Below, one piece after another: positions 6,350-6,393 of a DNA stretch of 6,393 nt (the first letter of the stretch is position 1; each line of letters opens with the position of its first letter). The stretch is from an uncultured Mycoplasmataceae bacterium. GTDB lineage: Bacteria; Bacillota_I; Bacilli_A; Mycoplasmatales; Mycoplasmoidaceae. The notes beneath the pieces are model-generated. The model saw only the letters and a list, made by a program, of their open reading frames with translations. It searched no databases and had not been told where the DNA came from. Position numbers and translations under genes: made by a program. The DNA is taken from NCBI GenBank assembly GCA_947176435.1, contig CAMWQH010000036.1:1-6393 (forward strand), in the 5' to 3' direction.

Positions 6350-6382
6350 AAAAAAGAGAGTTTTCTTGTGCCTCTATTTTTC
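6350..6382 (+). terminator. Possible weak terminator after the mgtA-TSCPD pair
   Basis: AAAA-A-AGAG (6350-6358) can pair with CTCT-A-TTTT (6372-6380) with one A-A mismatch, leaving a 13-base loop followed by TTCTAATTT. The stem is imperfect and mostly AT. An A run (6324-6329) facing a T run (6338-6344) just upstream offers an even weaker alternative. The remaining bases to 6393 show no gene. Confidence 0.35.
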
Positions 6383-6393
6383 TAATTTGGTAG

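Overview
The window looks like a piece of a low-GC Mollicutes (Mycoplasma-like) genome that uses genetic code 4. Three genes (a secreted repeat protein, an M24 peptidase and an MgtA-type ATPase) read through as intact, family-typical proteins only if in-frame TGA is read as tryptophan. Read with the standard code they fall into apparent fragments. At least 14 such TGA codons occur, each inside otherwise continuous homology or continuous frame. Base composition is strongly AT-rich throughout. The first ~41 bases are not genomic: they are a degraded copy of the Nextera/Tn5 read-1 adapter, which indicates that the window starts at the end of an assembled contig.

Layout. (1) Positions 1-67: adapter remnant plus a 13-unit AT repeat. 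(2) 146-1144, plus strand: D-lactate dehydrogenase of the E. coli LdhA type, ending in a hairpin terminator that can serve both strands. (3) 1179-1901, minus strand: a 240-residue secreted protein with BspA-like leucine-rich repeats, convergent with ldhA and with its own promoter. (4) 1977-3196, minus strand: a two-gene operon, rpmG (ribosomal protein L33, zinc-ribbon form) followed by an Xaa-Pro peptidase. The genes overlap by one base (TAATG) and end in a perfect 13-bp terminator hairpin that contains the peptidase stop codon. (5) 3197-3390: a compact divergent promoter region whose palindromic ATTATAAT can serve as the -10 element in both directions, followed by a ~145-base leader for the ATPase gene. 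(6) 3391-6066, plus strand: mgtA, an 891-residue magnesium-transporting P-type ATPase. (7) 6077-6325, plus strand: an 82-residue TSCPD-domain protein (TIGR03905-like), probably in the same transcript as mgtA.

The genes fit a fermentative, parasitic or gut-associated lifestyle: lactate formation to regenerate NAD+, peptide scavenging, a surface-exposed repeat protein, and high-affinity Mg2+ uptake. The most interesting part is the mgtA leader. It carries a short ORF beginning Met-Asp-Pro behind a good ribosome-binding site, and a second overlapping ORF beginning Met-Glu-Gln-Asn-Pro that stops in the loop of a hairpin covering the mgtA start. This arrangement recalls the MgtL-type, translation-based Mg2+ control of enterobacterial mgtA, but with a possible translational read-out. 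The mechanism is inferred from sequence only.
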